Part shown: piece after piece, positions 24,350-36,701 of the stretch | How the letters are laid out: each line of letters starts with the position of its first letter | Position numbering within the stretch: the first letter of the stretch is position 1 | Origin: Chlorophyllum brunneum | Lineage: Eukaryota > Basidiomycota > Agaricomycetes > Agaricales > Agaricaceae | DNA: 64,000 bases | Assembly (NCBI GenBank): GCA_963576785.1 | Contig: OY756141.1 | Coordinates: 2,914,001-2,978,000 of the forward strand | Direction: 5' to 3' | Translations under genes and position numbers: made by a program | Notes under the pieces: generated by a model | Told to the model about the DNA's origin: nothing | Seen by the model: only the letters and a program-made list of their open reading frames with translations | Databases searched by the model: none

Positions 24350-26583
24350 ATGCCCGCCCAGAGGGAGGATAAGAAGGGGTCCCAGTTACAGCGCGGTTCT
24401 GCCTGTCTCTCTTGTCGGTAAGCATAATCCTGTCGTGCTTGACATCCTCAGGGCTGACGAGCAATGAATCGCCATCCAGGCGAAGAAAGATAGTACGTGG
24501 TCAGTCCTATTAAGATGCCCTCTGTTACTCATGAGCTCTTCTAGCGATGCAACGGTGACCGCCCGTTCTGTGGCCCATGTACCGAGCATCAGCGGCTTCA
24601 TGAATGTCTGTATGAGGACTATCGGAAGAAGAGCAGAACCCAGCTCCTTCGTGAAAAGGTCGCCGCTCTCGAGAAGAAAGTCGCAGAACTCGAGTCCAGC
24701 CCACAGTCTACATTCGTCACTGATAATCCCATTGCCGAACAATCAAATTCCGTCCACAGCGACTCTCCATTTGGAGGTGCCTCTCCAGACCCCCGAGAGT
24801 GGCCGCTACCCGAAGCACAGGTCCTAGAAGCTTCGTCGTCGCTACGCTGGCTAGATCCTATTGCAAGTGCTACCTGGGTGACGGATAATGCATATCAGGA
24901 TTACGGTTCTAACCTATTTCCACTTCGCCAGACAACACCGGTTTCTAATGTCAAAATTTCACCAGAAACACAGCAATATTTGTGGGTCCTGCTTAGTTAT
25001 TATCTTCTTAGCACTGATTAAGATTCCTCTGGCTTGTTTTTAAAGGTTGACAGTATTCATATCCCATCGCGCTCAATGTCATTTCTACTCGAACATGTCA
25101 CGTTTTCAACTTCCCTTACTCGAGCGACTCGAGGAACAGCCACATCCTGCACTACTCCAAGCCATCAATCTCATGGGGTGCTATTTTTCGCGGGATCCTC
25201 AACTCCGCAAACTAGAGCCCGATTTGCTCAAACAATCACTGCACGAGATTAGCGTATCATTACGGGACTGCGAGCATCTCTGTGACGTTGTTCAAGCTTC
25301 CTCTCTGCTCGCGCTATATTGTTATTTTAATGGTCGCTTCGTCGAAGGCTACCGTCACGCTTTCGTCGCAGCCCGACTTGCCGTCGCTCTCAACCTCCAC
25401 CAGATTCCATACCCCTACCCAGAATACTTGCAAAACTTCGAAGCGTACTATGATCGCGTCGCGGCGTTCTGGCAAGTTTACATGGTAGATAGGGCATGGT
25501 CTGGTATCCATGGGATCCTTGCTGCCTTGTCCGAAGATGAGTATCGCGGACAGATTACTACACCTATGTTGTGGACGTCTGATCCCATGACAATGATGGT
25601 GAGTACGACCCTTTTGGCATTCTGGGGCACGGCTCAGCACTGTCGCTGCGCTATCCTAGGATCCACTCCTCATGCCAAGCTACCTTTGCCATATCTTGGA
25701 TTACAACGTTATATCCCCATGCATGGACACTATGTCATTGCCTGCCCTTAAGGCGTTAGCATCCGCCATTTTTGACCGTACCTTTCATCCAGTGACAGGT
25801 AAGTAACACACCTTCATCTGTCTATCAGCATTGGAATGTCGCGCAAGGCACCCAACTGAATCAACCTGCATGTAAATTTAGATTGCGGGGACACAACAAC
25901 CGTAACCCATTCATCCGTACTCGTCGCGATACAAAGGATACAAAGTATACTACCCCCATTCGCTGGACGTGAAGTTTGGTCATCCCAAGCGCCCCATGTC
26001 GATGTTGAACTACTTGTGGTGCATACAACGCTCCGGGTGGTTGAGTTGAGAATATGCGAAGAGGATGAGAATCGGATTGATGGGGACGCGAAGATGCTTT
26101 GGGCGGTTGATTGGTTGACACGCTCTGTTGATCAACCTGGGGAAGACGATTATGCGTTTCTGGATCCACTGATCGCCGTGCGTGACCTCCCAGCGCTTGT
26201 GGTTTACACTGTTGGCTGAATGTTTTTTTTATTAGGGCGTGTGGAACCAAGGAGCGAAACTATTGATCAAGAAAGCACGCTATATGAAGAGTCTCACTGC
26301 CTCCTCATCAAGCCTTGCTATGAACCCTGGTGCACGAGGTATGCCAAGCGCGGTCGCTTTTGTGGATCACTGCGTGGATGTGTTATTCCGTGGACTTCGG
26401 TCACTCAGTACTCATACCCAAGTGGCAGGTGAGAATACTCTATCTGACAAGTTGTCACCGCATTTTTCACTGACGCTCATTAATTTTTCAACTCAACCAG
26501 CTGATTATATCGACAACCTGGAGCAAGAGTATATGCCCCTTGGACAAGTCATCGCTCTGGATACTGTTGCATTTCCGCAGTAA
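24350..26583 (+). CDS. Zn(II)2Cys6 fungal transcription factor
   Basis: Nuclear DNA-binding regulator. The zinc cluster near the N-terminus reads ACLSCRRRKI-RCNGDRPFCGPC followed by HEC, matching Cx2Cx6Cx6Cx2Cx8C with all six cysteines. It is spread over three exons (24350-24417, a 13-nt exon 24480-24492, and from 24545). A basic linker and coiled coil follow (LLREKVAALEKKVAELES). The central region has the fungal-specific transcription factor pattern: LQAINLMGCYFSRDPQLR, EISVSLRD, VQASSLLALYCYFNGRFVEGYRHA, FWQVYMVDRAWSG. Later exons (for example from 25680, 25882 and 26238) stay open to TAA 26581-26583. Target genes are not evident from neighbours. Confidence 0.9.
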
Positions 26584-29500
26584 AGATACCAAACACTTTC
26601 TTTCAACCCCGTTCCTATGCATGCGATTTCATTCTTATCAGTTCTTGTGTTGAACTCTTCTCTGCGCTTCGTTTGCTTTTCGGTTTAGCTTATTGACATT
26701 AGGACATACATGTTCTATAATCACTGTCGACCCAGGGTTCGTGGGTCGTTCGTATCGCATTGGCGCATTAATTAGCTAATAATACATTTCCTTAGATTTA
26801 GACAGGGGTTCCCTTAATCTCAGCATTCGACAGCCGCGCGGTCTTTGTTTGTAAGTCATACGAACAGTCCCTATAATGTAATTTCGTTGAAATGCCCTCA
26901 TCTTCGTAATCCCTGCTTCAAAGTTCTCCCATCTGTCGATTGAGAACAGTCGGTGATATCAGCCCCCGCTGCAGGATTCCTGATGCGCGCTATGCGGACC
27001 AACCTAGCAAGGAAAGTAAAATTCCATCGTCACGCTGATGTCCAATCGGTTCTAAATGCGGTCACTTACCGGTGTTCATCATAAGGTCCTCGGTCAGTGA
27101 CCACAAATGAGTTTTGCTCATTGATATGACATATGAATGCTTTCTGCCACCTGAACCTTCTCCGCAATATTCATGACGACAAAGCTTGTGAGAAGCCGAC
27201 GGCACGTCAAGGCCATCAGGTACACAAACGTATAACTGAGCGCATCAGATTTCTATACATGAGTTGTCGCGACTCGGACTCACCACCATCATGGATTCTC
27301 CATAAAAAACGACACTAATCCTTGTTCTAGATCGCTTGGCTGGCCTGCTGACCGGTTATCATATGCATCCCATACGCTTTGGCCAGGGAGTACAACGATG
27401 GCTTACCCGACGTCGATTTCTTACTGATCATTGGCTATTACCCCACCTCAGGGACCTCTAAAACCTGCCATGATGTAGGTAAAAGGGTGACAGTTAGCCT
27501 TAATTGAGCGCCCCTAGTGGTCTTTGACCGCACTATTGGCGATGTATAGGGACTGACGAGTTATTTGATATGGCATCTAGGGATTATACGGGGAGTTTCG
27601 GTCAGAATTCAGTTATGTTTCGAAACAGGGTAAAATTTCGCGGCATTGTCTATCGATAGCATCTGTCTATTGTTCTGGTTATAACAACGACCACGAGAAA
27701 CTTGACAAGCGTTGTTGATGTTGAGGATTCGTCCTTTGGTGCTAGGGTAGGAGATTGAGTGTGATTGCGGGGTTCATCAGGCCCAGCCACTTTGCCCCAC
27801 GAGCTCCAACGCGAGGCCATGTCAGATGCTCGAATGATTGGTCCGCGCTGTCCCTCGGACCCGTTCGCGTATCTGCATGAAGCTCACACCATCCCTGATG
27901 CAAATACCTTGCAGTCCACATTGATGGTGCTATTTATAGTTTTCCGTGAAAACATATGGATCAAACAGGGTGAAGTGCCCTCGTCGTCAGGAAAAATCGG
28001 GAGGTGATTACACACGTTCTTGTTCAATAAACCCATGAAGTGCATCGGTGTCAGTAGAGCGAGGGACATTATGGTTCGAAGTGGGTGATAAATCACAACA
28101 TACCCTGTCAAGAGTGACAAGTCCTGATAAACACGCGGACTTAGCGAAAGATGCGATGACCTGTGGTCACCTGGCGTATATACGCAGCAGCATCCAACCT
28201 CCTGAAACGTGCATTCAAATGGCCATGACGAGGGTTCAGAGAGCCACAAGTGCATTCAATCAGACTTGAGCAGGCCAGTGCTCACGAGGTGACGTTTGTG
28301 AGTGGATGGATCCTGATTATGATCAGCCGCTCTCATAGGCTCCTTCCCCCGTTAAGAGGTTGCCAATGATGTTTGTTTATATATGTTTATATTGCTCCTG
28401 TTCCGCTCTGCCTAGAAGGTAGACTTGGAGGAGGATATCCATCGCTGTGCGTCGGAGTGTTGAAGTCTGCACGTTCAAACTCTTCTATGTTCTTCCTGAC
28501 TTGGATCTTCTTCTCTTCCTCTTGATGCGACCACACTAGGGGATAATAGACCAAAGGGTCGCCAGGCTGCTTAGGGAAGAAATAACAGCAATTCACCCGC
28601 GTTCCCACTAACTGCCAATAGTTCCAACGGGTTCTCTCCCGAGATGATCCTACCTCGCTCTGACCGCGCTTAAGAGAATTTTCACCCAGGGGAGCATGGA
28701 TCACCGATGACCTTGAATACACCAGACGATTTGAAGCTGATAGCTCTACGCATCCTACACGCGTTGGCTAGTGCGGGTCGAGCGCCCTTCCCGGAAATAG
28801 TGGAGCAGGGCATATTCTTGGGGCCACCGCCTGATATGATCCGTGGGTGGGGTAATAAGCGTTTAACGCGTGCGAGGAATACTTGTAATAAGTTGAAGGG
28901 TTTCAGGCGATGGCGTTACCCTTACTGCTACAGGAGCCAGATCTCTCAGTCAGGCAATGTTACAACGCCTATTTGATACAAAGGCTTCAATGCGAAATTG
29001 GTTTCAAAATCCCGACTGGGAGACCCGGAGTTTTGATATTTCAATGAGAAGTGATTCGGGAGGGAGCCACTCGAGAACGTATGTTGGTAGTATGATTGTT
29101 CCTGTAGAATATAATGCAGTCAAAGAGAATTTTCACGATCAGTGTGGTGGGAGTGGGAAGATGACAAAAAATTTCGGAACCTTTCTGCCCGAAGTGGTAT
29201 GTTGTACCCTCGAGGAATCTCGGCTTGCTTTATGGAATCAGAACTTGGCGGGGGTGATCACATCTCCACACAGGCTTCTGTTGATTACCCAGTACTCGGG
29301 CCCTCTTTGGGCAACTAGCCCAGGACTGATTGCGCGCTGTGCCACGAGGACGCGTTTTTTGTAAATGGGGATTTTTGAAGTTCGCAAGGTTCCTTGTCGG
29401 TGGAGTTACGACGTTGTTTACTTGTCTTCAGCATCTGGCGCGTGTTGCGGGTCAAACAAATTCCATAGCTAATTGCAAAATGGTTGGCACAGCTGGTATA

Positions 29501-30921
29501 CTTGAACGTGCGTCGGTGAACTGAATAAACATTCCCCCCGTCCATCTGCTAAACCCATATGTGTGAAAGCACAATGACGCCATTGGAGCACTAAAGCACC
29601 AGAAATTCAGGGTGTCGGCGGTAGTCACATTAACGTCAAGGTCCGGATGAAGAGTTGATGCTGAACCTCAATTTATCCAGCACAAACATCAAGAAACACA
29701 AAGACGCCTAGGGATCGAGGAATGCATGGACGGGGGTAAGGCGATGGGAGAAGAGTGATAAATCTGCTTCTTCCGTCACGGGCGCCAGATGGGTATACGA
29801 TTAATTGCCACGGCGATTGGGCCGCCGTGGACGGCATTATACCTCGATGATACAGCACTATTGAATTTCCTTTGGCGATGACAAACCCAACACCAACATC
29901 GCCTGCGTGTTTTTGGGCGGCCGAACATGGGATGAAAAGGAGGGATTTTGATTATGATTCTTGCCATTTCGCTAGGTTAGAGCAGTATAAATATAAGTTC
30001 CATTGGTGAGTAGTCACGTTATGGGACACAGCTTGGAGAAATGCAGAAAACGCGGGTAGAAAGCGGCTAGGAAGCGAGATCATGACTTCATGATGCAGGG
30101 AGTAGGGAGCAAAATGCACACAGAAGCCAGGGCCGGACCTATGAACACAGCGACTGAGCCTTGAATTGGAAATATTGCTAATGGTACAGTAGAGATGGGT
30201 GGGGGTATGCCAGTGCTGAAAATTCGTGCGCCGATTTGAAGCGTGATCCCGACAAGTAAAGCAGACCTAAACAGAGCACGCACCGGAGCGCCCCTGAGTT
30301 ATTTCTGTTTCGAGCAAAGATGTCATATCGGGTCTTGGCGAGATCTGGGCGAGTTCAACAAATAAATATTTAGCCAAGTCTTCGTCAAGGTCCTGCCATC
30401 CCGGTCTCGCCCTGGTCCCGCTGGCTTGCGCCTCAGCCCGTCGCACACTGTAGGCTTGATTTCCTTTTCTTCGTATCCACGGCGGCATTCCCCCCGGAAT
30501 AGGTATTTGTAAAACACATCATCGTCGCGACCTCCGCTGATATCAATTTCTCCAGGAAACACCCTCTTTTGTGTGCTTAATTTTACGGGCTCATCCAACG
30601 AGCGCGCGTAGTCGTCTTTGAAACGCCTCCTCGTTCGCGTTTCAATTCCTGCCAGGTATCCTCGCGACCGTTTCAAATAGTCCCAGACTACTAATAAGAC
30701 AATGATCCTTTTGACCTTTTAACCTAGGCTGCGCCATTCACCACCTCATCGAGCCCATCTCGACCAGTCTGCTGGCCAACGTGAAGACCTGGATAGGCAA
30801 TAGCGCTCGGTCGCTCTTTGTCTAATTGTTACGAGCATCGGTAAAATATGTGAGCAAAATACTCTGCTTTGGATAGATCCTGTAGGCTGATCTAGCTCTA
30901 GTCCTATACTCGTATCCACTC
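26584..30921. other. 4.3-kb gene-poor region
   Basis: The longest stretch without a confident gene. It contains many short frames and no recognisable domain, transposase or terminal repeats. The best candidate is a 127-codon minus-strand frame at 28387-28770, listed separately. The right end is the upstream region of the PP1 regulatory subunit gene. Confidence 0.5.
28387..28770 (-). CDS. Possible C-terminal exon of an unrecognised protein
   Basis: An open minus-strand frame of about 127 codons begins just after a possible acceptor (gcactag) and ends at a stop codon at 28387. Its composition looks protein-like, with segments such as RTRWNYWQLVGTRVNCCYFF, PGDPLVYYPLVWSHQEEEKK and FERADFNTPTHSDGYPPPS. 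No ATG starts this frame, and upstream exons could not be joined convincingly. It could be a real gene with missed exons, a decayed gene, or a chance frame. No family was recognised. Confidence 0.25.
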
Positions 30922-33505
30922 ATGAGTACCACGATTACCGTTCAGCGGCCCCATACGATGCTCTCGTCGGACACTTACTATACGCAAGATTCTAACTCAG
31001 CTGGTGCCCCCCTGCCCATTATACCTCGACGGACTACACGATCACATAGCCTACCTGCTCCTCGGTCCTCATCTCAGCGACGTTTTGTCTCAAGTTCGTA
31101 CCACCACTGGAGTCAACACACCACCGACTCCGATTCGAGCTCTTCCGACACGTCTGAAACCTCCAAATCAGTAATCCGAACCCAGCGAAGGAGAGTCAAA
31201 GGTGCTCGCACAGGCGCTCTCGACACATCTGCGCCTGCTCTACCCTCTTCCTACGATAAACATGCCAACTTCTCAGGGTTGAGTTCTCAGCCTCAGGTTA
31301 AGCAAGGAAAGCCCAGCGAAAGATTAGGGGAGAATGGTCCGCCAATCGCGGCGCCACGACCACTCGTGTACGCACCTGGCATGCTTCGCCTCAGCCTTGA
31401 AACTATGCGTTCTCATATGCTTGCCGATCCCCATATCCATCGACACGATCCGCGGTCCACTCCCGGAAATGGCTCCAAATCGGCTCCCCCAGACACTAAT
31501 ACAAATGAAGGGTCACGGCTAATCATCCGGAAGAAGTCTGGCCAACCCGTCAAATCTTCACTGAAGGCTTCCCGATCGTCCACCCGGGGTAACCTCTCCG
31601 TCGTCACCATTGGTTCGTCAAGCAAAAGTGAACCATCTACTCCAAAGGTTGTTCACTTCGACACCAAGCTTGAGCACGTGAAGCTCTTCCTCGCTGAGCA
31701 AAAACCATTGGCAGTCTCTCGCGACGGCAGCCCAACAGAGGACACTAGTGGCACGGATAGCGATTTCCCTTCATTTATCTATGGGGATGAGCATGATGTT
31801 CGCAGGCCCCGGAAGAAGCTGGTTATGCGAGCTATCAACATGACTCCTAAGATCAAGTCGGATGCTAAAGTTGCACTGGAGGATTTCTATCTCAATTTCG
31901 ATGGAACAAACATCCTGGGTAAAGTTCGCGTGCGCAACGTCGCCTACTGTAAGACCGTCGTGGTTAGGTTTACTTTTGATTCGTGGCAAACGACTAGCGA
32001 AGTCGCCGGCCGGTACGCCGAGTCTATCAACCCCCAGTTTGATCGATTTTCGTTTAGTATTCGGCTAAACGATTTGTTGGCGAGGATTGAGGGCAAGACA
32101 TTCATGATGGCCGTTCGGTACAGTGTCGACGGACAGGAGTTTTGGGACAACAATGATCAGCAGAACTACGTTGCGGTCTTCACGAAGGCAAAGGTTACTC
32201 AGGAGAGTAAGAGATCAGATGACGAGGATGCTAGTGATGTGGAGAATTTGAGGAGTAGGCTAGAGCAAGTAATTTTGCAGTGCAAGGAGAAAGGTAGTGG
32301 CTTGCCCTCCGCACCAAAGACGCTGGAGTCGATGGAGACGGATCCTCCGTCCTTAAAGTCTGGTGTTGCTTTGGGTTCGCGCTATGATTTCGCGGCATCT
32401 CTACGTAATCCCAACAGCTGGAGTCCTTCCGACGTACCTACCTGGGGCTCTCCTCCGGGGGCCAATCGGGCATTGTCCCCTCCCGCCCCCGTTGGGAGGA
32501 GCTTGACAATACCTCTTCCTCCAAGCTCGATTCCTTGGCCGGAAAAGCGATCTCCTCCGGAACGTCCGGTCGCACTACCCTTCTCTCCGCCACTCAAGGC
32601 TACACCGCCTCTGGGTTCTCCGCGAGACCTTGGCGAGGAGCGGCTGCTCTCCGCCCCACATCCCTCCTTCGCAAAGTTGGACGGAATCGGTGTCATGCGT
32701 GGTAGGAATCACCAACGAGGTTACCTGGATATTGGGTCCGTTGGTGCGAACAGCCTTGTGAGGAGAACCCCGCCTGGGACACCGACGTCGAAACAGTCCG
32801 AGCTCCCTGCTCTCTCTCCCGTCCCCTCGATGCCTTCCCCGCCCCACACATCTAGATGTCACTCATTCCCTCCTCTTACTACCGGCGATGGCTCGCTCTC
32901 TTTTACTTCAAGTCCTTTCTCTTTCGGTCGGTGTCAACCGTCGGATTCGCCAACGGTGCTGTGCGGCTTCTCGCAAGGGCTTGGCTTGAACCTGGGAGAG
33001 TGTAGTGGGGACAGTGACTTGTCGACTCCTAGCCTTTCCACGCCAACGTCTTCCCGGTCCCCCACGCCTTCGCCAACTGATCCCTTCACGAAGCCAACTT
33101 TACCTCCTCTGGGTGAAGATGCATTCGGCCCAGTGCCTGGTCTTGACGTGATACAAACTGTCCCACCAGTCAGTCCTGGGACGCATTACAGGCAGTTCTT
33201 GAACAAGTAGGTCCGTTTGGTGCCTGCATCCGTTGTCGTGTTGACCAGCCTCTAGATTTTGCTTCTTCACTGGTTCTTCGGTGACTGTCCCTGAACGCAC
33301 CGTGGAGGGACACGGACCTTTATCAGACATCCATCCCGGTCAGCCGCAGAAATCACAGTCCGATATGCTCATCGGAGTGGGTGCTTTGGATTCCGTCAGG
33401 AGTGTGGATGACCTCACCACAGTTTGTGGTGACTCCGGTGCATCCACACCCACAGTATCTGCCGGAAAATGGGGCTCAAGACCCGCAACACCTGTGCCTA
33501 CCTGA
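30922..33505 (+). CDS. Protein phosphatase 1 regulatory subunit with CBM21 domain (GAC1/PIG-like)
   Basis: Targets PP1 (Glc7) to glycogen or glycogen synthase, promoting glycogen build-up. Two exons (30922-33206 and 33256-33505) give 844 residues. The PP1-docking RVxF motif is KVVHF, in PKVVHFDTKLEHVKLF, near residue 245. It is followed at about residues 310-420 by a CBM21 domain: LEDFYLNFDGTNILGKVRV, VVVRFTFDSWQTTSEV, and MMAVRYSVDGQEFWDNNDQQ, then NYVAVF. The WDNNDQQNY element is the CBM21 hallmark. The flanks are Ser/Pro-rich and probably phosphorylated. The unspliced frame would stop at 33208-33210; splicing restores FLNKFCFFTGSSVTVPERT and extends the protein by 82 residues. Confidence 0.9.
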
Positions 33506-34273
33506 AAGTCCCGCCGTTGATCGCTTGTATTGTGGCTGTTCAATCCTGGAGGACTTTCGCATATACTCGTTCTAGCCGTTCTGACCGTCATGACCACACA
33601 CTATACGCCATTCTTACACTCTATCTTTATGTCTTCTTTCTTTGCAGTGTACGATATACAGGATGTGTTTCCATGCCCTTTCTGGAGTGTGACCGCCATT
33701 TTCGTGCGCACTTTTCTCCTCAATTATATCCTTTATTTATGGGCGACCTGGTGAAACTGACGAACTATCCTTTCTTTCTCCGTACCTGGTGCTTGCACCA
33801 ACCACCCCAGCCTAGCTGTACATCTTTTTGGAAACTCGTTCACTTCACCATTTCGTTGTCCCAGTTGTTGCTCACATCTAGATTAGAACGCTATATAACA
33901 AAATGTACTATAAGGCTCCCATCTCATCTCCTTTTTTTCTTTTTGTTTCTGTTTTTTATTTCTTCCTTGCTAGTGTCTCGTCTCCCTGTTGACTTTCTCT
34001 CTGTTTCTCAACATCCGCATCGTCACAGTTTGCGATGCTTCTATCGCTGCTTACTTTCATGTTCCGTTGGTGTTAAACTACCAATGTGACTGGGTATGCG
34101 CCGTTGCTGTCTTTACTATTAGGGTATTGGTGTGTACCATGTATATATCCCTAATGCACTGTATTATATTTTCAGTCAATAAAATCACGACTTTAGACGA
34201 CGTCTCTTTCCGTGCAAACTACAAGTGAGCAGGAGGAGGAGCGCGTAACAGGACAACAAAAATGAAGCAGGAG
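33506..34273. other. Convergent 3' flanks of the PP1 subunit and PFS2 genes
   Basis: T- and pyrimidine-rich sequence, strongest at about 33925-33970, with aataaaa at about 34178-34184 that could serve as a polyadenylation signal for the upstream plus-strand gene. No gene is seen; the 206-codon plus frame over 33469-34089 has no domain. Confidence 0.55.
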
Positions 34274-36583
34274 CTAATGTCTACCACGTCGACCCCACCG
34301 GCCAGACCGGTTGTGGCCGTTGCTACCACCGCCTCGTCCCCAGTCACCATCTCTATCCCTACCATCTCTGTCTCGATTGTCTCTGTCATCTCTACCCCTG
34401 CCATCCCGACTGGTTGCACTAGAAGGCAAGTCTCGACCGAATTCGTCCTGCATGGGTCCGTTGTTGTGCATGTCTTGATCGCGGTATAATTGGGGTGGGG
34501 CGGTACGACTGGCCGGTTCTGAGGAAGCACCAAATCCGGGGATGAAATCGTCTCCTCCCGAATCATATTGCCCGACACCGCCGCCACGGTTGGCAAACCC
34601 GTTCTCCAAAAGTCCTCCGCCCATGATGGAAGGTTGACGATAGTGACTGTCGTCTTCTTCCTTTGCTCCCCAGCCCCTACCGTAACCACCAGTACTGCCA
34701 CTACCACCACCGACCCCCATACCTCCACCTACGAAGTTATTCTGGGCTGAAGAGGATGCAGCACCAAACCCAGGAACGAAAACATCGTCGTCATCGTCTT
34801 GTCCGCTCAGGTCCACAACGTCGGATGGTTTTTCGACAGATGTCGATTCGCCTGGTCGTTCGCGAGACCAAAATCGTGTTGTTTGGTCATTTGAGGCCGT
34901 TACAAGTAGGTGTCCAAGTGGGTGATATGCGAGGGACCAGACATTTGAGTCGTGGGCCTGAGAAAGGGTTGCGCGCGGGGATGATGCTGAGGCTGTTAAA
35001 GATGAGAGGGATGGCGAAGGGAGAGTGGAGGGGGAAGTGGTGAGAGCGCTGGATGGTGTGGGGCTCGAGAGATCCCAGTGTAGGATTGAGCCTTCAGACC
35101 CGCCTGAAACTAGAATTGGGTGCACTGGGTGCCAGGACACGGCTGTCAAGAAGAGAGTGTGTATTAATAGACTAGAGAGGGGGATATACGAGAGGAAAAC
35201 ACACAGCAAACTTCTTTCTTGTGACCTTTAAGCACACGGAATTCTTTCATCGCGCGGATGTCGAAAACGCGTACGGTTTGATCTCGCGAGGCACTGGCGA
35301 CGAGATTGCCGTTAGGTGACCAAGAGAGGGCTTGGATTGTGTTTTTGTGTGGATGACTGTATGTGGCGACTCAGTTGGAAAGTAAGTTGAGACGAGAATG
35401 GCTCATACAGTGTTGATAGACAGGTTCCCGTACGGGGATCCCAGAATTTGATGAGGTTGTCTTTGGAGCCCGAGACGATGAGACCTTTTGTTGGATGCCA
35501 TTGCGCGCATTTGACGTCCCAGCCGTGACCTGAGAGGGTATACACGTTAGGTCACCTTTTGGATGTTGAAACGGTATAACTTGCCTGTAAGCACGCTCTC
35601 TACTCGACTTTCAGCGAATGACCAGATGCGAACGCTGGAGTCATCACTAGCAGTCGCGAATCTCTGGTCATCTGGACTGAAGCTGATATCTCGAATGGCT
35701 TCACGCGAGTTCGAACCCTGCCACGCAGTCAAGTTGTTCATGTTCGGCTCAAAATACTTGATCACGCCGCTTTTGTCTGCAGAGGCAAGGTACGCTCCTG
35801 AATGGTTGAAGGTCATGGCACAGATTGCAGTGTCATGTGCTTGGAGGATAGTTTCAAAGTTAAAAGTTAGACCGTTCCAGAGTGTGAATTCACCGCTGGT
35901 TGAACCTGTGAGAACGCGACGGCCTTCTGGTGTCCACTGTGTTTGATATTAGTATGTATCTTGTAACAGATAGGAATAAACTGACAAGAACGACATAGAC
36001 AGGATAACGGATCTTATTCGTGGAGGTGTGGATGAACTTGGTACACAATGATGTAGAACAGTTGTCAGGATAGGCCTTCGGAGGAAGGAGCTAATGTTTT
36101 GACTGAGCATGTTTCTCATTGGCATAGTAGGTGGCACATACATCGACAATGTAGGGTATTGCGGGACGGGGGTTAGGAGCATAATTTGGGTTTGGTCTTA
36201 GTCTTCTGAGCTGTAGGTCCCAATGTTACTTTCTATTGTCATTCAATGACCATGTCAAAACAACCCACGAGAGCCCATCTCCCCATTCCGCCATTATAAT
36301 CCACTGTCCGACGCGGTCGTGTTTTCTTTATCAGTTTTCCGTCAATCATGAGTCGAGCATTGGCCAAAGCTTCTTCCTGGAGTTTAGACTCATCTTGAGG
36401 TGGTGGTTGAGGATCTGAGAGGTATTTTTGAGGTTTCCATTCTAGATGGGACACGTTTGGGAGCTGTGGAAGTGCTTTTTGAGGTAAAAGAAGTGGCAGG
36501 CTACTGGCCATGTATGTACTCCGTTCGACGATAGCACCTGGTGGATGTGTACTACGTTTGTACCTGTTTGCCACGAGGGACAT
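34274..36583 (-). CDS. PFS2: Polyadenylation factor subunit 2 (Pfs2/WDR33-like)
   Basis: WD40 scaffold of the cleavage and polyadenylation factor that helps recognise pre-mRNA 3' ends. The N-terminal region has [18 protein letters not shown], then [19 protein letters not shown], the Pfs2 hallmark, joined over an intron. WD repeats follow: [120 protein letters not shown] and [20 protein letters not shown]. The C-terminal tail is Gly-rich and then Arg/Asp/Gly-rich ([18 protein letters not shown]), ending [12 protein letters not shown] 36583 is upstream-most; ATG 36511 is an alternative. The start lies 118 bp from the V-ATPase gene, in divergent orientation. Confidence 0.94.
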
Positions 36584-36701
36584 TGGCCTCCCATTCCATA
36601 CGTCGGCTTACCAAGCAGGAACAAACAAGACCTCAACCACTGTGGGCGCAGTGCTCTCTCCAGTCATACTTATTGGTATCCTGCTGAACTGTTGACCACC
36701 A

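Noticed and set aside
33469..34089. 206-codon plus frame downstream of the PP1 subunit
   Set aside because: It overlaps the end of the spliced PP1 gene in another frame, then runs through T-rich 3' flank, giving Phe/Leu/Cys-rich sequence with no motif.
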